From contig NZ_FWXN01000002.1 of the NCBI RefSeq assembly GCF_900176385.1, forward strand, positions 186,001 through 250,000: a DNA stretch of 64,000 bases, in the 5' to 3' direction. Shown here one piece after another: positions 43,296 to 53,687 of this stretch. Below the pieces are notes generated by a model. That model did not search any database. It was given only the letters and a program-made list of their open reading frames with translations, and was not told the origin of the DNA. Numbering within the stretch: the stretch's first letter is position 1; each line of letters starts with the position of its first letter. This DNA is from Janibacter indicus (GTDB lineage: Bacteria > Actinomycetota > Actinomycetes > Actinomycetales > Dermatophilaceae). Both the position numbers and the translations under genes were made by a program.

Positions 43296-45503
43296 TCAGT
43301 CCGTGATCGCCCGCCGCAGGCGAAGGGAGTTGAGCACGACGAGGATCGAGCTCAGCGCCATCGCGGCGCCGGCGATCATCGGGTTGAGCAGTCCGGCCAT
43401 CGCCAGCGGGATCGCCAGGATGTTGTAGCCGAAGGCCCACCCGAGGTTTTGCTTGATCACCTGCAGGGTCTCGCGAGACAGCGTGATCGCGCGCGGGACC
43501 GACTCGAGGTCGGCGTGCACGAGGACGATGTCGGCCGACTCCATGGCGACGTCGGTGCCGGTGCCCATGGCCATGCCGAGGTCGGCCTTGACGATCGCGG
43601 CGGCATCGTTGACCCCGTCACCGACCATCGCGACGACCCGGCCCTGCTCCTGCAGCTCGGCGATGACGTCGTGCTTGTCCTGGGGACGCACGTCGGCGAC
43701 GACGTGCTCGGGGTCGATGCCGACCTGGGCGGCGATCGTCGTGGCGTTGTGCTCGTTGTCGCCGCTGAGCAGCCAGACCTGCAGCCCCTCGGCGCGCAGC
43801 GCGCGGATCGCATCGCCGGAGGTCTCGCGGATCTCGTCGGCCACCGTCAGCGCGCCCCGGGCGACGCCGTCCCAACCGACGAAGACCGTCGTGCCCGGGC
43901 GCTCGAGTGTCGCCAGCTCGGCCGGCACCTCGTCGAAGAGGTCGGCTCGCCCGACCGTGACCCGCGTGTCCTTGATGGTCGCGACCGCTCCGGCGCCCGG
44001 GAGGGCCTCGAAGTCGCGGATCGCCGGGACCTTGATCCCCTTGTCCTGCGCGCGGCGCACGATGGCGCGCGCGATCGGGTGCTCGCTGCCCGACTCGACG
44101 GCCGCCGCAGCGGTGAGCACGGCCGCCGGGTGGAGGCCGGGCGAGGCCGCGAGGTCGGTGACCTGGGCGACGCCGGTGGTGATGGTGCCGGTCTTGTCGA
44201 GGACGAGGGTGTCGACGCGACGGGTGTCCTCGAGGACCTGTGCCCCCTTGATGAGCACGCCCCGCTGGGCGCCGCGGCTGGTGCCGACGAGCAGCGCCAT
44301 GGGCGTCGCGAGGCCGAGCGCGCACGGGCAGGCGATGATCAGGACGGTGACGGCGACCCCGAGCGCGGTCGTCGCCGACCCCGAGCCGATCCACCAGCCG
44401 ACGAAGGTCAGCAGCGCCAGACCCAGGACGGCCGGGACGAAGTAGGAGGAGACCCGGTCGGCGAGCCGCTGGACGTCGGCCTTGCCGATCTGCGCCTGCT
44501 CGACGAGCCGGACGATCTGGGCATAGGTCGTGTCGGCGCCGACGGCGGTCGCCTCCACCACGAGCCGTCCCGAGGTGTTGACCGTGCCGGCGTCGAGGCG
44601 GTCACCGGAGCGCACGTCGACCGGCACCGACTCGCCCGTGACGAGGGAGGTGTCGATGGCGCTCGAGCCGTCGACGACGCGACCGTCGGTGGCGACCTTT
44701 TCGCCGGGGCGCACGATGAAGTGGTCGCCGACCTGGAGCTCCTCGAGGGGCAGGACGACCTCGGTCGTCGCCCGGCTGCGGGAGTCGATCCGCTGGACGG
44801 CCACTCCCTTCGACCCGAGGTCCATGAGCTCGGTGAGGGCGGAGCGGCCCTCGTCCTTGGTCCGGGCCTCGAGCCAGCGCCCGATCAGGAGGAAGGCGGT
44901 GATGACCGCGGCCGTCTCGAAGTAGTAGTGCCCGTCGACCCCGGCCCCGGCGAGCAGGGTCACCGTCGACCACAGGTAGGCGGCGCTCACGCCGAGGCTG
45001 ACGAGGGTGTCCATCGTCGACTGCAGGTGGCGGGCGGCTGAGTAGGCGGCCTTGTGGAAGGGCCACGCGGCCCAGCCGACGACCGGCGTCGTCAGCAGCC
45101 ACTGGAGCCAGGGACTGGCCGCGGACTCCCACGGACCCATCGCCAGGACGAGGACGACGAAGGCGAGACCACCGGCGACGGCCGCGCGCCGCTGGAGGTC
45201 GGCACGCGCGATCGGCGTGTGCGTCGGCGGGGTGAGGCGCGACTCGCCTTCGATGACCGTGGCGCCGTAGCCGCTGGCCTCGACGGTCTTGATGAGCTCG
45301 TCCACCGGGAGGTCGGCCGGGTGGGAGACGGTCGCCCGCTCGGAGGCGAGGTTGACCGTGGCCTCGACGCCGTCGATCTTGCCGAGGTTGCGCTCGATCC
45401 GGGCGCTGCAGGACGCGCACGTCATGCCGGTGATCGCCAGGTCGACGCTGCGCGAGGTCGCCTCCGGCTCGGCGACGGGATCGGGGGCGGTGGTGGTGCT
45501 CAT
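43296..45503 (-). CDS. copA: Copper-translocating P-type ATPase (second copy)
   Basis: A 735-residue P1B ATPase. The N-terminal metal domain has AITGMTCASCSARIERNLG (Cys29, Cys32). Six or more helices follow, with [19 protein letters not shown] (CPC) and DKTGTITTGVAQV (phosphorylation Asp), then [12 protein letters not shown]. It differs from the copy at 5579 throughout, so it is a paralogue and not a recent duplicate. The start at 45503 (MSTTTAPDP) or 45512 is possible. Downstream of csoR in the same operon with a 60-bp gap. Confidence 0.93.
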   Translation of the reverse strand: MSTTTAPDPVAEPEATSRSVDLAITGMTCASCSARIERNLGKIDGVEATVNLASERATVSHPADLPVDELIKTVEASGYGATVIEGESRLTPPTHTPIARADLQRRAAVAGGLAFVVLVLAMGPWESAASPWLQWLLTTPVVGWAAWPFHKAAYSAARHLQSTMDTLVSLGVSAAYLWSTVTLLAGAGVDGHYYFETAAVITAFLLIGRWLEARTKDEGRSALTELMDLGSKGVAVQRIDSRSRATTEVVLPLEELQVGDHFIVRPGEKVATDGRVVDGSSAIDTSLVTGESVPVDVRSGDRLDAGTVNTSGRLVVEATAVGADTTYAQIVRLVEQAQIGKADVQRLADRVSSYFVPAVLGLALLTFVGWWIGSGSATTALGVAVTVLIIACPCALGLATPMALLVGTSRGAQRGVLIKGAQVLEDTRRVDTLVLDKTGTITTGVAQVTDLAASPGLHPAAVLTAAAAVESGSEHPIARAIVRRAQDKGIKVPAIRDFEALPGAGAVATIKDTRVTVGRADLFDEVPAELATLERPGTTVFVGWDGVARGALTVADEIRETSGDAIRALRAEGLQVWLLSGDNEHNATTIAAQVGIDPEHVVADVRPQDKHDVIAELQEQGRVVAMVGDGVNDAAAIVKADLGMAMGTGTDVAMESADIVLVHADLESVPRAITLSRETLQVIKQNLGWAFGYNILAIPLAMAGLLNPMIAGAAMALSSILVVLNSLRLRRAITD

Positions 45504-45563
45504 GGGGGTCATTGTCTCGGCTCGGGCGCGGCGGGTCAGGGAGGCGAAGGGGCGCGTCGCCGC

Positions 45564-45845
45564 TCAGGAGCGGACGAGGCGGGCGATGGCGGCGCTGGCC
45601 TCGGCCACCTTCTCGGCTGCGGCCTCGTCGGACTCCTTCGCGGCGTCGACGACGCAGTGCCCGACGTGGTCCTCGAGCAGGCCCAGGCTCACGGCCTGCA
45701 GCGCCTTGGTCGCCGCCGACACCTGGGTGAGGATGTCGATGCAGTAGGTGTCCTCCTCGACCATCCGCGAGATGCCGCGGATCTGCCCCTCGACGCGGCG
45801 CAGCCGCTTGAGGTAGTCGTCCTTGCTGCCGCTGTAGCCGGCCAT
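45564..45845 (-). CDS. csoR: Copper-sensing repressor CsoR
   Basis: A 93-residue four-helix repressor of the CsoR/RcnR family. It starts MAGYSGSKDDYLKRLRRVEGQIRGISRMVEEDTYCIDILTQVSA and continues LGLLEDHVGHCVVDA. The Cu(I) ligands are visible as Cys35, His60 and Cys64, equivalent to the C-H-C triad of Mycobacterium tuberculosis CsoR. When Cu(I) binds, it leaves DNA. Its promoter has a perfect operator, so csoR-copA is autoregulated, and it probably also controls the operon at 5579-9016. Confidence 0.95.
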   Translation of the reverse strand: MAGYSGSKDDYLKRLRRVEGQIRGISRMVEEDTYCIDILTQVSAATKALQAVSLGLLEDHVGHCVVDAAKESDEAAAEKVAEASAAIARLVRS

Positions 45846-45880
45846 GTGATCCTCCTGGGGGTCGTGCACTGGCCAACAGG

Positions 45881-45898
45881 ATACCCCCCGGGGGGTAT
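45881..45898. promoter_or_regulatory. Perfect CsoR operator of csoR-copA
   Basis: ATACCCCCCGGGGGGTAT, an 18-bp perfect palindrome (ATACC-N8-GGTAT), 35 bp upstream of the csoR start. Matches the known CsoR operator type: TA-flanked C/G tracts. Confidence 0.85.
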
Positions 45899-45912
45899 TC
45901 CGCCGAAGGCCC

Positions 45913-47163
45913 TCAGCCGATGAAGCGGAAGAGCGGGCTGCCCGGGTCGACCCGCTCGATCGTGAGCGGCGAGGTCTCCATGCGGGCGAGCAGCGGCAGC
46001 AGGTCGCGGGGGTGGCCGAGCTCGAGGCCGACGAGCGCTGGCCCGGTCTCGCGGTTGCTCCGCTTGACGTACTCGAAGTAGGCGATGTCGTCGTCCGGCC
46101 CGAGCACCTCGTCGAGGAAGCGCCGCAGCGCGCCCGGCTCCTGCGGGAAGTCGACGAGGAAGTAGTGCTTGCGGCCCTCGTGGATGAGCGCCCGCTCGAC
46201 GATCTCGGCGTAGCGCGAGACGTCGTTGTTGCCGCCCGAGACGACGGCGACGACGGTCGACCCGGGCGTGATGTCGAGGTCGGCGAGGACCGTGGTCGCC
46301 ATGGCACCGGCGGGCTCGGCGATGATCCCGTCGGTCTGGTACATCGCGAGCATCTCGACGCAGATGGCGCCCTCGGCGACCGACGTCAGCTCGGTGCCGG
46401 TGGCGGCGACGGCCGCGTGGGTCAGGTCACCGGCGCGGCGCACCGCGGCCCCGTCGACGAAGGGGGAGACCGTCTCGAGGTCGACCGGAGCCCCGGCGGC
46501 CAGGGCGGCGGCCATCGAGGCGGCGTCCTCGGGCTCGACCCCGACGAGCCGGGTGCTCGAGGAGTGGGCCGCCATCCACGTCGCCATCCCGCCGAGCAGC
46601 CCGCCCCCGCCGACGGGCACGGTGACGAGGTCGGGGGTGCGGCCGAGCTGGCGTGCGATCTCGACGGCGACCGTGCCCTGACCGGCCATGGTGTCGAGGG
46701 CGTCGAAGGCCGGCACGACGACAGCACCGGACTCCGCAGCGTCTGCCGCGGCTGCGCGTGCTGCGTCGTCGTAGACCTCACCGGTGACGATGACGTCGAC
46801 CATGCCGCCGCCGAGGGCTGCGACGCGGTCGCGCTTCTGCCGAGGAGTGTTGCGCGGCAGGTAGATCCGGGCCTTGACGCCGAGGCGCTGGCCGGCGAAG
46901 GCGACCCCCTGGGCGTGGTTGCCCGCGGAGGCGGCGACGACTCCCTTCGCGCGCTGCTCCTCGCTGAGGTGGGCGATGAGGGTGAAGGCGCCTCGCAACT
47001 TGTAGGACCGCACCGGCTGCAGGTCCTCGCGCTTGAGCCAGACGTCGGCGCCGGTCGCGGCCGACAGGCGCTCGCTGCGGTGCAGCGGGGTCGGCGGCAG
47101 GACACCGGCGAGCACGGCTGCCGCCTCGTCGACGGCGGCAGCGGTGAGGAGGGGAGCGGTCAC
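45913..47163 (-). CDS. ilvA: Threonine ammonia-lyase (threonine dehydratase)
   Basis: A 416-residue PLP enzyme converting threonine to 2-oxobutyrate for isoleucine synthesis. It carries VWLKREDLQPVRSYKLRGAF (the Schiff-base Lys), AASAGNHAQGVAFAGQRLG (phosphate loop), VPVGGGGLLGGMATWMA (glycine loop) and VVAVVSGGNNDVSRYAEIVERAL. The C-terminus carries an ACT-like domain (HYFLVDFPQEPGALRRFLDEVLG), suggesting allosteric control. GTG at 47163. Length matches the short actinobacterial IlvA. Confidence 0.93.
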   Translation of the reverse strand: MTAPLLTAAAVDEAAAVLAGVLPPTPLHRSERLSAATGADVWLKREDLQPVRSYKLRGAFTLIAHLSEEQRAKGVVAASAGNHAQGVAFAGQRLGVKARIYLPRNTPRQKRDRVAALGGGMVDVIVTGEVYDDAARAAAADAAESGAVVVPAFDALDTMAGQGTVAVEIARQLGRTPDLVTVPVGGGGLLGGMATWMAAHSSSTRLVGVEPEDAASMAAALAAGAPVDLETVSPFVDGAAVRRAGDLTHAAVAATGTELTSVAEGAICVEMLAMYQTDGIIAEPAGAMATTVLADLDITPGSTVVAVVSGGNNDVSRYAEIVERALIHEGRKHYFLVDFPQEPGALRRFLDEVLGPDDDIAYFEYVKRSNRETGPALVGLELGHPRDLLPLLARMETSPLTIERVDPGSPLFRFIG

Positions 47164-47357
47164 CTGCCCACCGTAGTCGCGCCCGGTCGCCCCGGCCCGG
47201 CCCGTCTCACCCGCCCCGTCCACACCGGTGGTCGAGGTGTGAGGAGCTCTGTGACGAGCCTCGAGACCTGGTGCGCGGTCTCGAGGGCCTCGCTGGCGCT
47301 CGGCCACCTCGACCCACGGTGGCTGAGGTGCGAGCGCCGGCGAGCCGCGAAGCCCGC
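47164..47357. repeat. 194-bp noncoding gap with REP-like palindromes
   Basis: Noncoding stretch between ilvA and the DUF779 gene. It contains GTGGTCGAGGTGTGAGGAG (47229-47247), GAGCCTCGAGACC and GGTCTCGAGG (47266-47287), GCTCGGCCACCTCGACC and GGTGCGAGCGCC. These inverted GAGG/CCTC and CTCGAGAC motifs resemble the extragenic palindromes common in Micrococcales. No ORF or binding site that I recognise. Confidence 0.45.
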
Positions 47358-47732
47358 TCAGAGGAGGTCGAACTCCCGCAGCTCGTCCTCGGTCATCAGG
47401 CGCGACCGGATGAGGAAGCGCACGCCCTCTGGCGCCTCGACCGAGAAGCCGGAACCGCGCCCCGGGACGACGTCGACCGTGAGGTGGGTGTGCTTCCAGT
47501 ACTCGTACTGCGACACGCTCATCCAGAACTCGATCGGCGTGAAGCCCTCGCCGGTGAGCGTGCCGAGGTTGATGTCGGCCTCGCTGGTGATGAAGTCCCC
47601 CGCCGGGTAGCACATCGGCGACGACCCGTCGCAGCAGCCGCCGCTCTGGTGGAACATCAGCGGGCCGTGGCGCTGCTCGAGCTTCGCGAGCAGTGCTGCT
47701 GCCTCGTCGGTGAGGTCGACGCGTGCACCCAT
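47358..47732 (-). CDS. DUF779 family protein
   Basis: A 124-residue protein with the family signature HQSGGCCDGSSPMCYP (three cysteines that could bind metal), INLGTLTGEGFTPIEFWMSVSQYEYWKHTHLTVDVVPGRGSGFSVEAPEGVRFLIRSRLM. DUF779 genes typically sit beside NAD-dependent aldehyde dehydrogenases of the ExaC type. Here it lies 29 bp downstream of the aldehyde dehydrogenase gene on the same strand. Function not established; a role in maturing or supporting that enzyme is inferred from synteny. Confidence 0.9.
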   Translation of the reverse strand: MGARVDLTDEAAALLAKLEQRHGPLMFHQSGGCCDGSSPMCYPAGDFITSEADINLGTLTGEGFTPIEFWMSVSQYEYWKHTHLTVDVVPGRGSGFSVEAPEGVRFLIRSRLMTEDELREFDLL

Positions 47733-47761
47733 GGCGGGGGACTCCCTTCGCTCCGGCTCGA

Positions 47762-49285
<1,524 letters not shown>

Positions 49286-49357
49286 GTCTGCCTCCTGGGG
49301 TCAATCGACGACGCACCGTTGCGAAGTCGTCCTGAGCCGACCGTAGGACGGGGGAGG

Positions 49358-49378
49358 TTGGTCGAAGGTTGGTCGCGT
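49358..49378. repeat. Tandem AGGTTGGTCG direct repeat in the aldh-adh divergent promoter
   Basis: GAGGTTGGTCGAAGGTTGGTCGCG contains two AGGTTGGTCG copies 11 bp apart, about 75-95 bp upstream of the aldehyde dehydrogenase start. Possibly an additional regulator site; the meaning is uncertain. Confidence 0.35.
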
Positions 49379-49388
49379 GCGCACCCAC

Positions 49389-49404
49389 CTACCCGATCGG
49401 GTAG
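49389..49404. promoter_or_regulatory. Shared alcohol-regulon palindrome, copy 1 (aldh / adh-kinase)
   Basis: CTACCCGATCGGGTAG, a perfect 16-bp palindrome in the context CCCACC...GGGC, between the divergent aldehyde and alcohol dehydrogenase genes. The same sequence with two compensating changes precedes mno (57917-57932), and a degenerate copy precedes mftA. Confidence 0.75.
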
Positions 49405-49455
49405 GGCTGCTCCGTCGACCTACCTTCTGCCCCGACGTCGGGCTACGGTGACCGG

Positions 49456-50697
49456 ATGACACCGGGAGGGATCACGTCGACGACGACGGAACGACACCGA
49501 CACGCGGACCCGGAGTCCGCGTCCGAGGTGACCGGTCCGTCCGACGGCCCCTTCCTCCTGAAGTTCCACGCCCCCGAGATCCTCTTCGGTCCCGGCTCCC
49601 TCGACGAATCCGGCCGTGCCGCAGCGCGATTGGGCGCCCAGCGTCCCTTTGTCGTCTCCGACCCGGGCCTCGTCGAGGCGGGCTGGGTCGACCAGCTCGT
49701 CCCCCTGTTGACCGCCGAGGGTCTCCAGCCGACGGTGTGGACCTCGGTGACGCCCAACCCCAGGGACCACGAGATCGCCGCCGCCTACGAGCGCTACCTC
49801 GAGGTGGGTGGCGACGTCATCGTCGCCATCGGAGGGGGTTCCTGCGCCGACGCGGCGAAGGGGGTTGCGGTCCTCGCGGGCAATGGTGGCGACATCCGCG
49901 ACTACGCCGGTATCGACAAGGTCGACGCGCCGATCCCGCCGGTCCTGATCATCCCGAGCACCTCGGGCACGGGTGCCGACGTCTCGCAGTTCTGCATCGT
50001 CACCGACACCGAGCGCCGGGTAAAGCTGACGATCATGGGCCGCGCCCTCGTCCCGGACATCTCGATCACCGACCCGCGGCTGCTCACGACGATGCCCGAG
50101 GACCTCAACGCCGCGACCGGTCTCGACGCGCTGACCCATGCCGTCGAGTCGTACGTCTCCCGGGCGCACAACCCGATCGCCGACGGTCAGGCGCTGAGCG
50201 CCGTGGGGCTCGTCTGCGGCCACCTGCGCGAGACGATGGACCACCCCTTCGACCTCGGGCCGCGGGGCAAGATGGCGCAGGCGAGCCTGCAGGCCGGCAT
50301 GGCCTTCACCAACGCGATCCTCGGCGCGACGCACGCGATGAGCCACCAGGTCGGCGGCCTCCTCGACGCACCCCACGGGGTGATCAACGGCGTGCTGCTG
50401 CCGCACGTCATCCGCTACAACGCCCGTGCGGCGCCCGACCGCTTCGTCAGGCTGGCGCGCTCGGCCGGGCTGACCGTCGGCGACGTGCCGGGCGACGAGG
50501 CCGCCGAGCTGCTCGCCGACCACGTGCGCCGGCTGGCCGACGACGTCGGCGTCCCGCGGGGCCTGCGCGACCTCGGCGTGCGGGAGGAGGACCTCGACTC
50601 CCTCTCGGCGACCACCCTGGAGGACGCCTGCCTGACAACCAACCCGCGGGCGGCCGACCAGGACGACATCCGGGCGCTCTTCCGGGGCGCGCTGTGA
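49456..50697 (+). CDS. Iron-containing alcohol dehydrogenase
   Basis: A 413-residue group III ADH. It has FGPGSLDESGRAAARLGAQRPFVVSDPGL, GGGSCADAAKGVAVL (the NAD loop GGGS), STSGTGADVSQFCIVTDTERRVK, and the metal site DALTHAVESYVSRAHNPIADGQ through GATHAMSHQVGGLLDAPHGVINGVLLPHVIRYN (Asp and three His). It oxidises alcohols with NAD or reduces aldehydes; related to maleylacetate reductase and propanediol dehydrogenase. It overlaps the sensor kinase gene (GTGA), so enzyme and regulator are co-expressed. Confidence 0.92.
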   Translation: MTPGGITSTTTERHRHADPESASEVTGPSDGPFLLKFHAPEILFGPGSLDESGRAAARLGAQRPFVVSDPGLVEAGWVDQLVPLLTAEGLQPTVWTSVTPNPRDHEIAAAYERYLEVGGDVIVAIGGGSCADAAKGVAVLAGNGGDIRDYAGIDKVDAPIPPVLIIPSTSGTGADVSQFCIVTDTERRVKLTIMGRALVPDISITDPRLLTTMPEDLNAATGLDALTHAVESYVSRAHNPIADGQALSAVGLVCGHLRETMDHPFDLGPRGKMAQASLQAGMAFTNAILGATHAMSHQVGGLLDAPHGVINGVLLPHVIRYNARAAPDRFVRLARSAGLTVGDVPGDEAAELLADHVRRLADDVGVPRGLRDLGVREEDLDSLSATTLEDACLTTNPRAADQDDIRALFRGAL

Positions 50698-52094
50698 GCA
50701 CCCCGCGGTCGGCCCCCGACCTCGAGGCGCTCACCGGTGTCCGCTCGGGCAAGGGGTCCTACTACCGCGCCTACGTCCGCTCCGACGAGCGCACCCAGCG
50801 GGCCGTGCGGGCGATGGACTCGATCTCCCGGGCGCTCGTGCGCACCCACGAGGGTCCGCGAGGACTCCTCGAAGAGGTCGTGCGCGCGGCGGCGTCCCAC
50901 CTCGAGGCGCAGTGGATGATCCTCACGATCGCCGACGGCCGGCTCATCGGGGCCCGGCCCCGCGTCCTCGCCCTGGCGAAGGGGGAGACCACCCCCGTCG
51001 ACGACGAGGAGCAGCTGCCGCCGATGGTGCGCCGCGAGCTGGGCGCGATCCGTGCGGGTCTCGCGGTGCGCACGGCCGACGAGGGGCCGTGGGTGCGGGT
51101 GCCGGTCGTGCTCGCCGGGACCCCCGTCGGCGCGCTCGCCGGGCTGCACGGCCTGGCCGCGGACCCCGAGCCCGGCGACCTCGCGGTGCTGCGGATCCTC
51201 GCCAACCAGGCCGCCGTCTCGCTGCACACGTCGGAGCAGTATCTCGAGGGCCAGCGCCAGCACCGCCGGGCGCAGAGCCTCTACGACGAGGTGCAGGCGC
51301 AGGCCCGCGACCTCGACCAGCGCACCCACGAGCTGCACCGCCTCGAGAAGAGGCTCGAGCTGGCCCGGCAGCGCGAGCTCATCGACACCGAGCGCGGCCG
51401 GATCGCCCGCGAGCTGCACGACTCGGTGACGCAGTACGTCCTCTCGGCCGGCATGGCGGTCGAGATCGCGCGGGGCGAGGTCGAGGCACGGTCGGGGACC
51501 GCCGACCCGATGCACGAGCAGCTCGTCACCGCCAAGGACCTCACCCAGCAGGCCGTGAGCCAGCTGCGCCGGGCGATCTACGCGCTGAGCCGCTCCCAGG
51601 GCGAGACCCTCGCCTCGCTGCCCGACCTCGTCCGCGAGGTCGCCGAGCACCACCGCAGCCACCTGCAGGTCAAGGTCCGCGTCGCGGGCGAGGCCGTGCC
51701 GCTGGGCGTCGACGCCGAGCACGACATCGCCCGGGCGGTCGGCGAGGCGATGTTCAACGTCGCGCTCCACGCGCAGGCGACGCGGGCGGTGGTGCGCCTG
51801 AACTACCGGCCCGACGAGGTCGTCGCGTCGGTGGCCGACGACGGCTGCGGCGACCCGGTCGTGCTCGGGCGGCTGCTGCGCGTCGAGCGTCGCAGCACCG
51901 ACGGCAGCCACCGCGGCCTGGCCAACATCGAGGCGCGGGTGGCCGACCTCGGCGGGCGGGTGCGGTTCCGCCGCGCCCGCATCGGGGGAGTGCGGGTCGA
52001 GATCCGGGTGCCCGTCCCGTCGGACGGCGAGCGGCACAGCCTCATCGAGCAGCTCGCGCAGGGTGACCGGACCGGTGAGAGGGGACGAGCATGA
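50694..52094 (+). CDS. GAF-domain sensor histidine kinase (MnoS-like)
   Basis: A 466-residue cytosolic kinase. A GAF-type sensory region spans residues about 45-185 (LEEVVRAAASHLEAQWMILTIADGRLIGARP to VLRILANQAAVSLHTSEQY). A coiled coil follows, then the HisKA_3 helix GRIARELHDSVTQYVLSAGMAVEIA (His about 242) and an ATPase domain with AVGEAMFNVALHAQATRAVV and HRGLANIEARVADLGG. No membrane segment is seen, so the signal is intracellular. Gene context with mftM, mno and mft genes matches the M. smegmatis MnoSR system as I recall it. GTG 50694 overlaps the ADH stop. Confidence 0.88.
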   Translation: MSTPRSAPDLEALTGVRSGKGSYYRAYVRSDERTQRAVRAMDSISRALVRTHEGPRGLLEEVVRAAASHLEAQWMILTIADGRLIGARPRVLALAKGETTPVDDEEQLPPMVRRELGAIRAGLAVRTADEGPWVRVPVVLAGTPVGALAGLHGLAADPEPGDLAVLRILANQAAVSLHTSEQYLEGQRQHRRAQSLYDEVQAQARDLDQRTHELHRLEKRLELARQRELIDTERGRIARELHDSVTQYVLSAGMAVEIARGEVEARSGTADPMHEQLVTAKDLTQQAVSQLRRAIYALSRSQGETLASLPDLVREVAEHHRSHLQVKVRVAGEAVPLGVDAEHDIARAVGEAMFNVALHAQATRAVVRLNYRPDEVVASVADDGCGDPVVLGRLLRVERRSTDGSHRGLANIEARVADLGGRVRFRRARIGGVRVEIRVPVPSDGERHSLIEQLAQGDRTGERGRA

Positions 52095-52759
52095 CGACAG
52101 CGACGAGCACCACCGACGAGGACGAGATCCGGCTGCTCCTCGTCGACGACCACGCCATCGTGCGCCAGGGCCTGCGCTCGGTGCTCCAGCGCGAGGAGGG
52201 CATCCGGGTCGTCGGCGAGGCCGAGGACGCGGCCCGGGCCAAGGAGCTCGTGGCCGAGCTCTCCCCGCAGATGGTCTGCCTCGACCTCAAGCTCTCGACC
52301 TCCTCCGACAGCGAGGGCATCGCCCTGTGCGAGGAGCTCACGACGCTCCACCCCGACATCGCGGTGCTCGTGCTGACGACCTTCCTCGACGAGCGGCTCG
52401 TGCTGCGGGCGATCCGGGCCGGCGCGCGTGGCTACGTCGTCAAGGACGTCGACACCTCGGGCCTCGTCCGGGCGATCCGTGACGTGAGCCGCGGGGGCAG
52501 CGCCTTCGATGCCCGGTCGGCGGCCGCGATGGTCCGCGGGCTGCACGGGGCGGAGGAGGAGCAGCCCAAGGAGCTGACGAGCCGCGAGCTCGAGGTCCTG
52601 CGGCTGCTCGCGTCGGGCCTGTCCAACAGCAAGATCGGCGCCGAGCTCTTCATCTCCGAGACGACCGCGAAGTTCCACGTCGGCAACATCCTGCGCAAGC
52701 TCGGCGTCTCGCGCCGGGCCGAGGCCGTGTACGCGGCCTCCAAGGCCGGCCTGCTCTGA
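52091..52759 (+). CDS. NarL/LuxR-family response regulator (MnoR-like)
   Basis: A 222-residue regulator: LLLVDDHAIVRQGLRSVLQREEGIRVVGEAEDAARAKE, phosphoacceptor Asp65 in MVCLDLKLSTSSDSEGIALCEEL, VLVLTTFLDERLVLRAIRAGARGYVVKDVDTSGLV, and the HTH LTSRELEVLRLLASGLSNSKIGAELFISETTAKFHVGNILRKLGVSRRAEAV. ATGA overlap with the kinase gene. It is the best candidate to bind the palindromes at 49389, 57917 and 63922. Confidence 0.92.
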   Translation: MTTATSTTDEDEIRLLLVDDHAIVRQGLRSVLQREEGIRVVGEAEDAARAKELVAELSPQMVCLDLKLSTSSDSEGIALCEELTTLHPDIAVLVLTTFLDERLVLRAIRAGARGYVVKDVDTSGLVRAIRDVSRGGSAFDARSAAAMVRGLHGAEEEQPKELTSRELEVLRLLASGLSNSKIGAELFISETTAKFHVGNILRKLGVSRRAEAVYAASKAGLL

Positions 52760-52769
52760 CCCCCTTCGC

Positions 52770-53687
52770 TCAGGCGAGGTCGAGCACGAGCCAGCCCCCG
52801 TGGTGCTCCTCGACGGCGAAGGGGAGGCCGGTGCGCAGGCCGTAGGCGGCCAGGTCCTCGCGGGTGAGGGTGCGCACGTGACCCCACAGCTCCTCGGGCT
52901 CGTCCTCGTAGGGAACGGCGATGACGACGCGGCGGCGGGCGAGGCGGACCGCCTCGGTGACGACCCGCCAGCCGTGCTGCGGCTCGAGGTGCTCGAGCAG
53001 GTGGAGCGCGACGACGGTGTCGGCGCACCCGTCGGGCAGCGGCACGTGGGCGGCGTCCGCGGTGAGCGCCCCCACCGGCGTGCCGAGTTGCGCCGAGACC
53101 TGCTCGAGCAGGCGGATCGACCCTGCGGAGACGTCGATGGCCGTCACCTCGCGGGTCCCGGCCTGGCGCAGGGAGAAGAAGCCGAAGCACGAGCCCAGCT
53201 CGACGACCGAGTCGCCGACGAGCACCTCCTCGGCGCGCGCGTAGACGGGGGCGTACCCGGCGACCGCGCCGTGCATCCCCGCGGAGGGCGAGTTGGCGAG
53301 GTCGGTCGCGGCCTCGATCGTGCGCAGGCTCGTGCGGTAGAAGTGCTCCCACGCGCTCAGCGGGTCGTCGGCGGACGTCAGGACGATGCCCGTCATGATC
53401 CGCTCGAAGACGTCGGCGCCGCGCAGCCACCCGGGGCCGAAGATCTCCCGGGAGAGCAGCTCCGCGAGACCGGCGTGCACCTCCTCGAGGGGGACGCGGT
53501 GCGCGATGGCGACCCGGCCCCCTTCGTGGCTGATGTCGAAGTGCTCGGTCCGCACGGTCCGCAGGGTGCGCCGCGGCAGCTCGCCGTCGGTGCGCACGAC
53601 CCGGACGAGGTCGTCGACGTAGGCGGGCCGCCCGGGGGCGAGCGGGTCGATGGGCCGCGGCTCGGCGCTCGCGACGACGGGGATCAC
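52770..53687 (-). CDS. mftM: Mycofactocin oligosaccharide methyltransferase (MftM-like)
   Basis: A 305-residue class I SAM methyltransferase. It has GDSVVELGSCFGFFSLRQAG (motif I), REVTAIDVSAGSIRLLEQVSAQLG, LPDGCADTVVALHLLEHLEPQHGWRVVTEA and RRRVVIAVPYEDEPEELWGHVRTLTREDLAAYG. The long N-terminus (residues 1-130, with HFDISHEGGRVAIAHRVPLEEV) and the gene context match MftM, which 2-O-methylates the second glucose of mycofactocin's glucan chain. GTG 53687 overlaps the stop of the VWA gene (GTGA). Assignment by pattern and synteny. Confidence 0.75.
   Translation of the reverse strand: MIPVVASAEPRPIDPLAPGRPAYVDDLVRVVRTDGELPRRTLRTVRTEHFDISHEGGRVAIAHRVPLEEVHAGLAELLSREIFGPGWLRGADVFERIMTGIVLTSADDPLSAWEHFYRTSLRTIEAATDLANSPSAGMHGAVAGYAPVYARAEEVLVGDSVVELGSCFGFFSLRQAGTREVTAIDVSAGSIRLLEQVSAQLGTPVGALTADAAHVPLPDGCADTVVALHLLEHLEPQHGWRVVTEAVRLARRRVVIAVPYEDEPEELWGHVRTLTREDLAAYGLRTGLPFAVEEHHGGWLVLDLA

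Noticed and set aside
47164-47357. N-terminal extension of IlvA
   Set aside because: The frame stays open upstream of GTG 47163, but the sequence there is repeat-like, and the standard IlvA start is at 47163.
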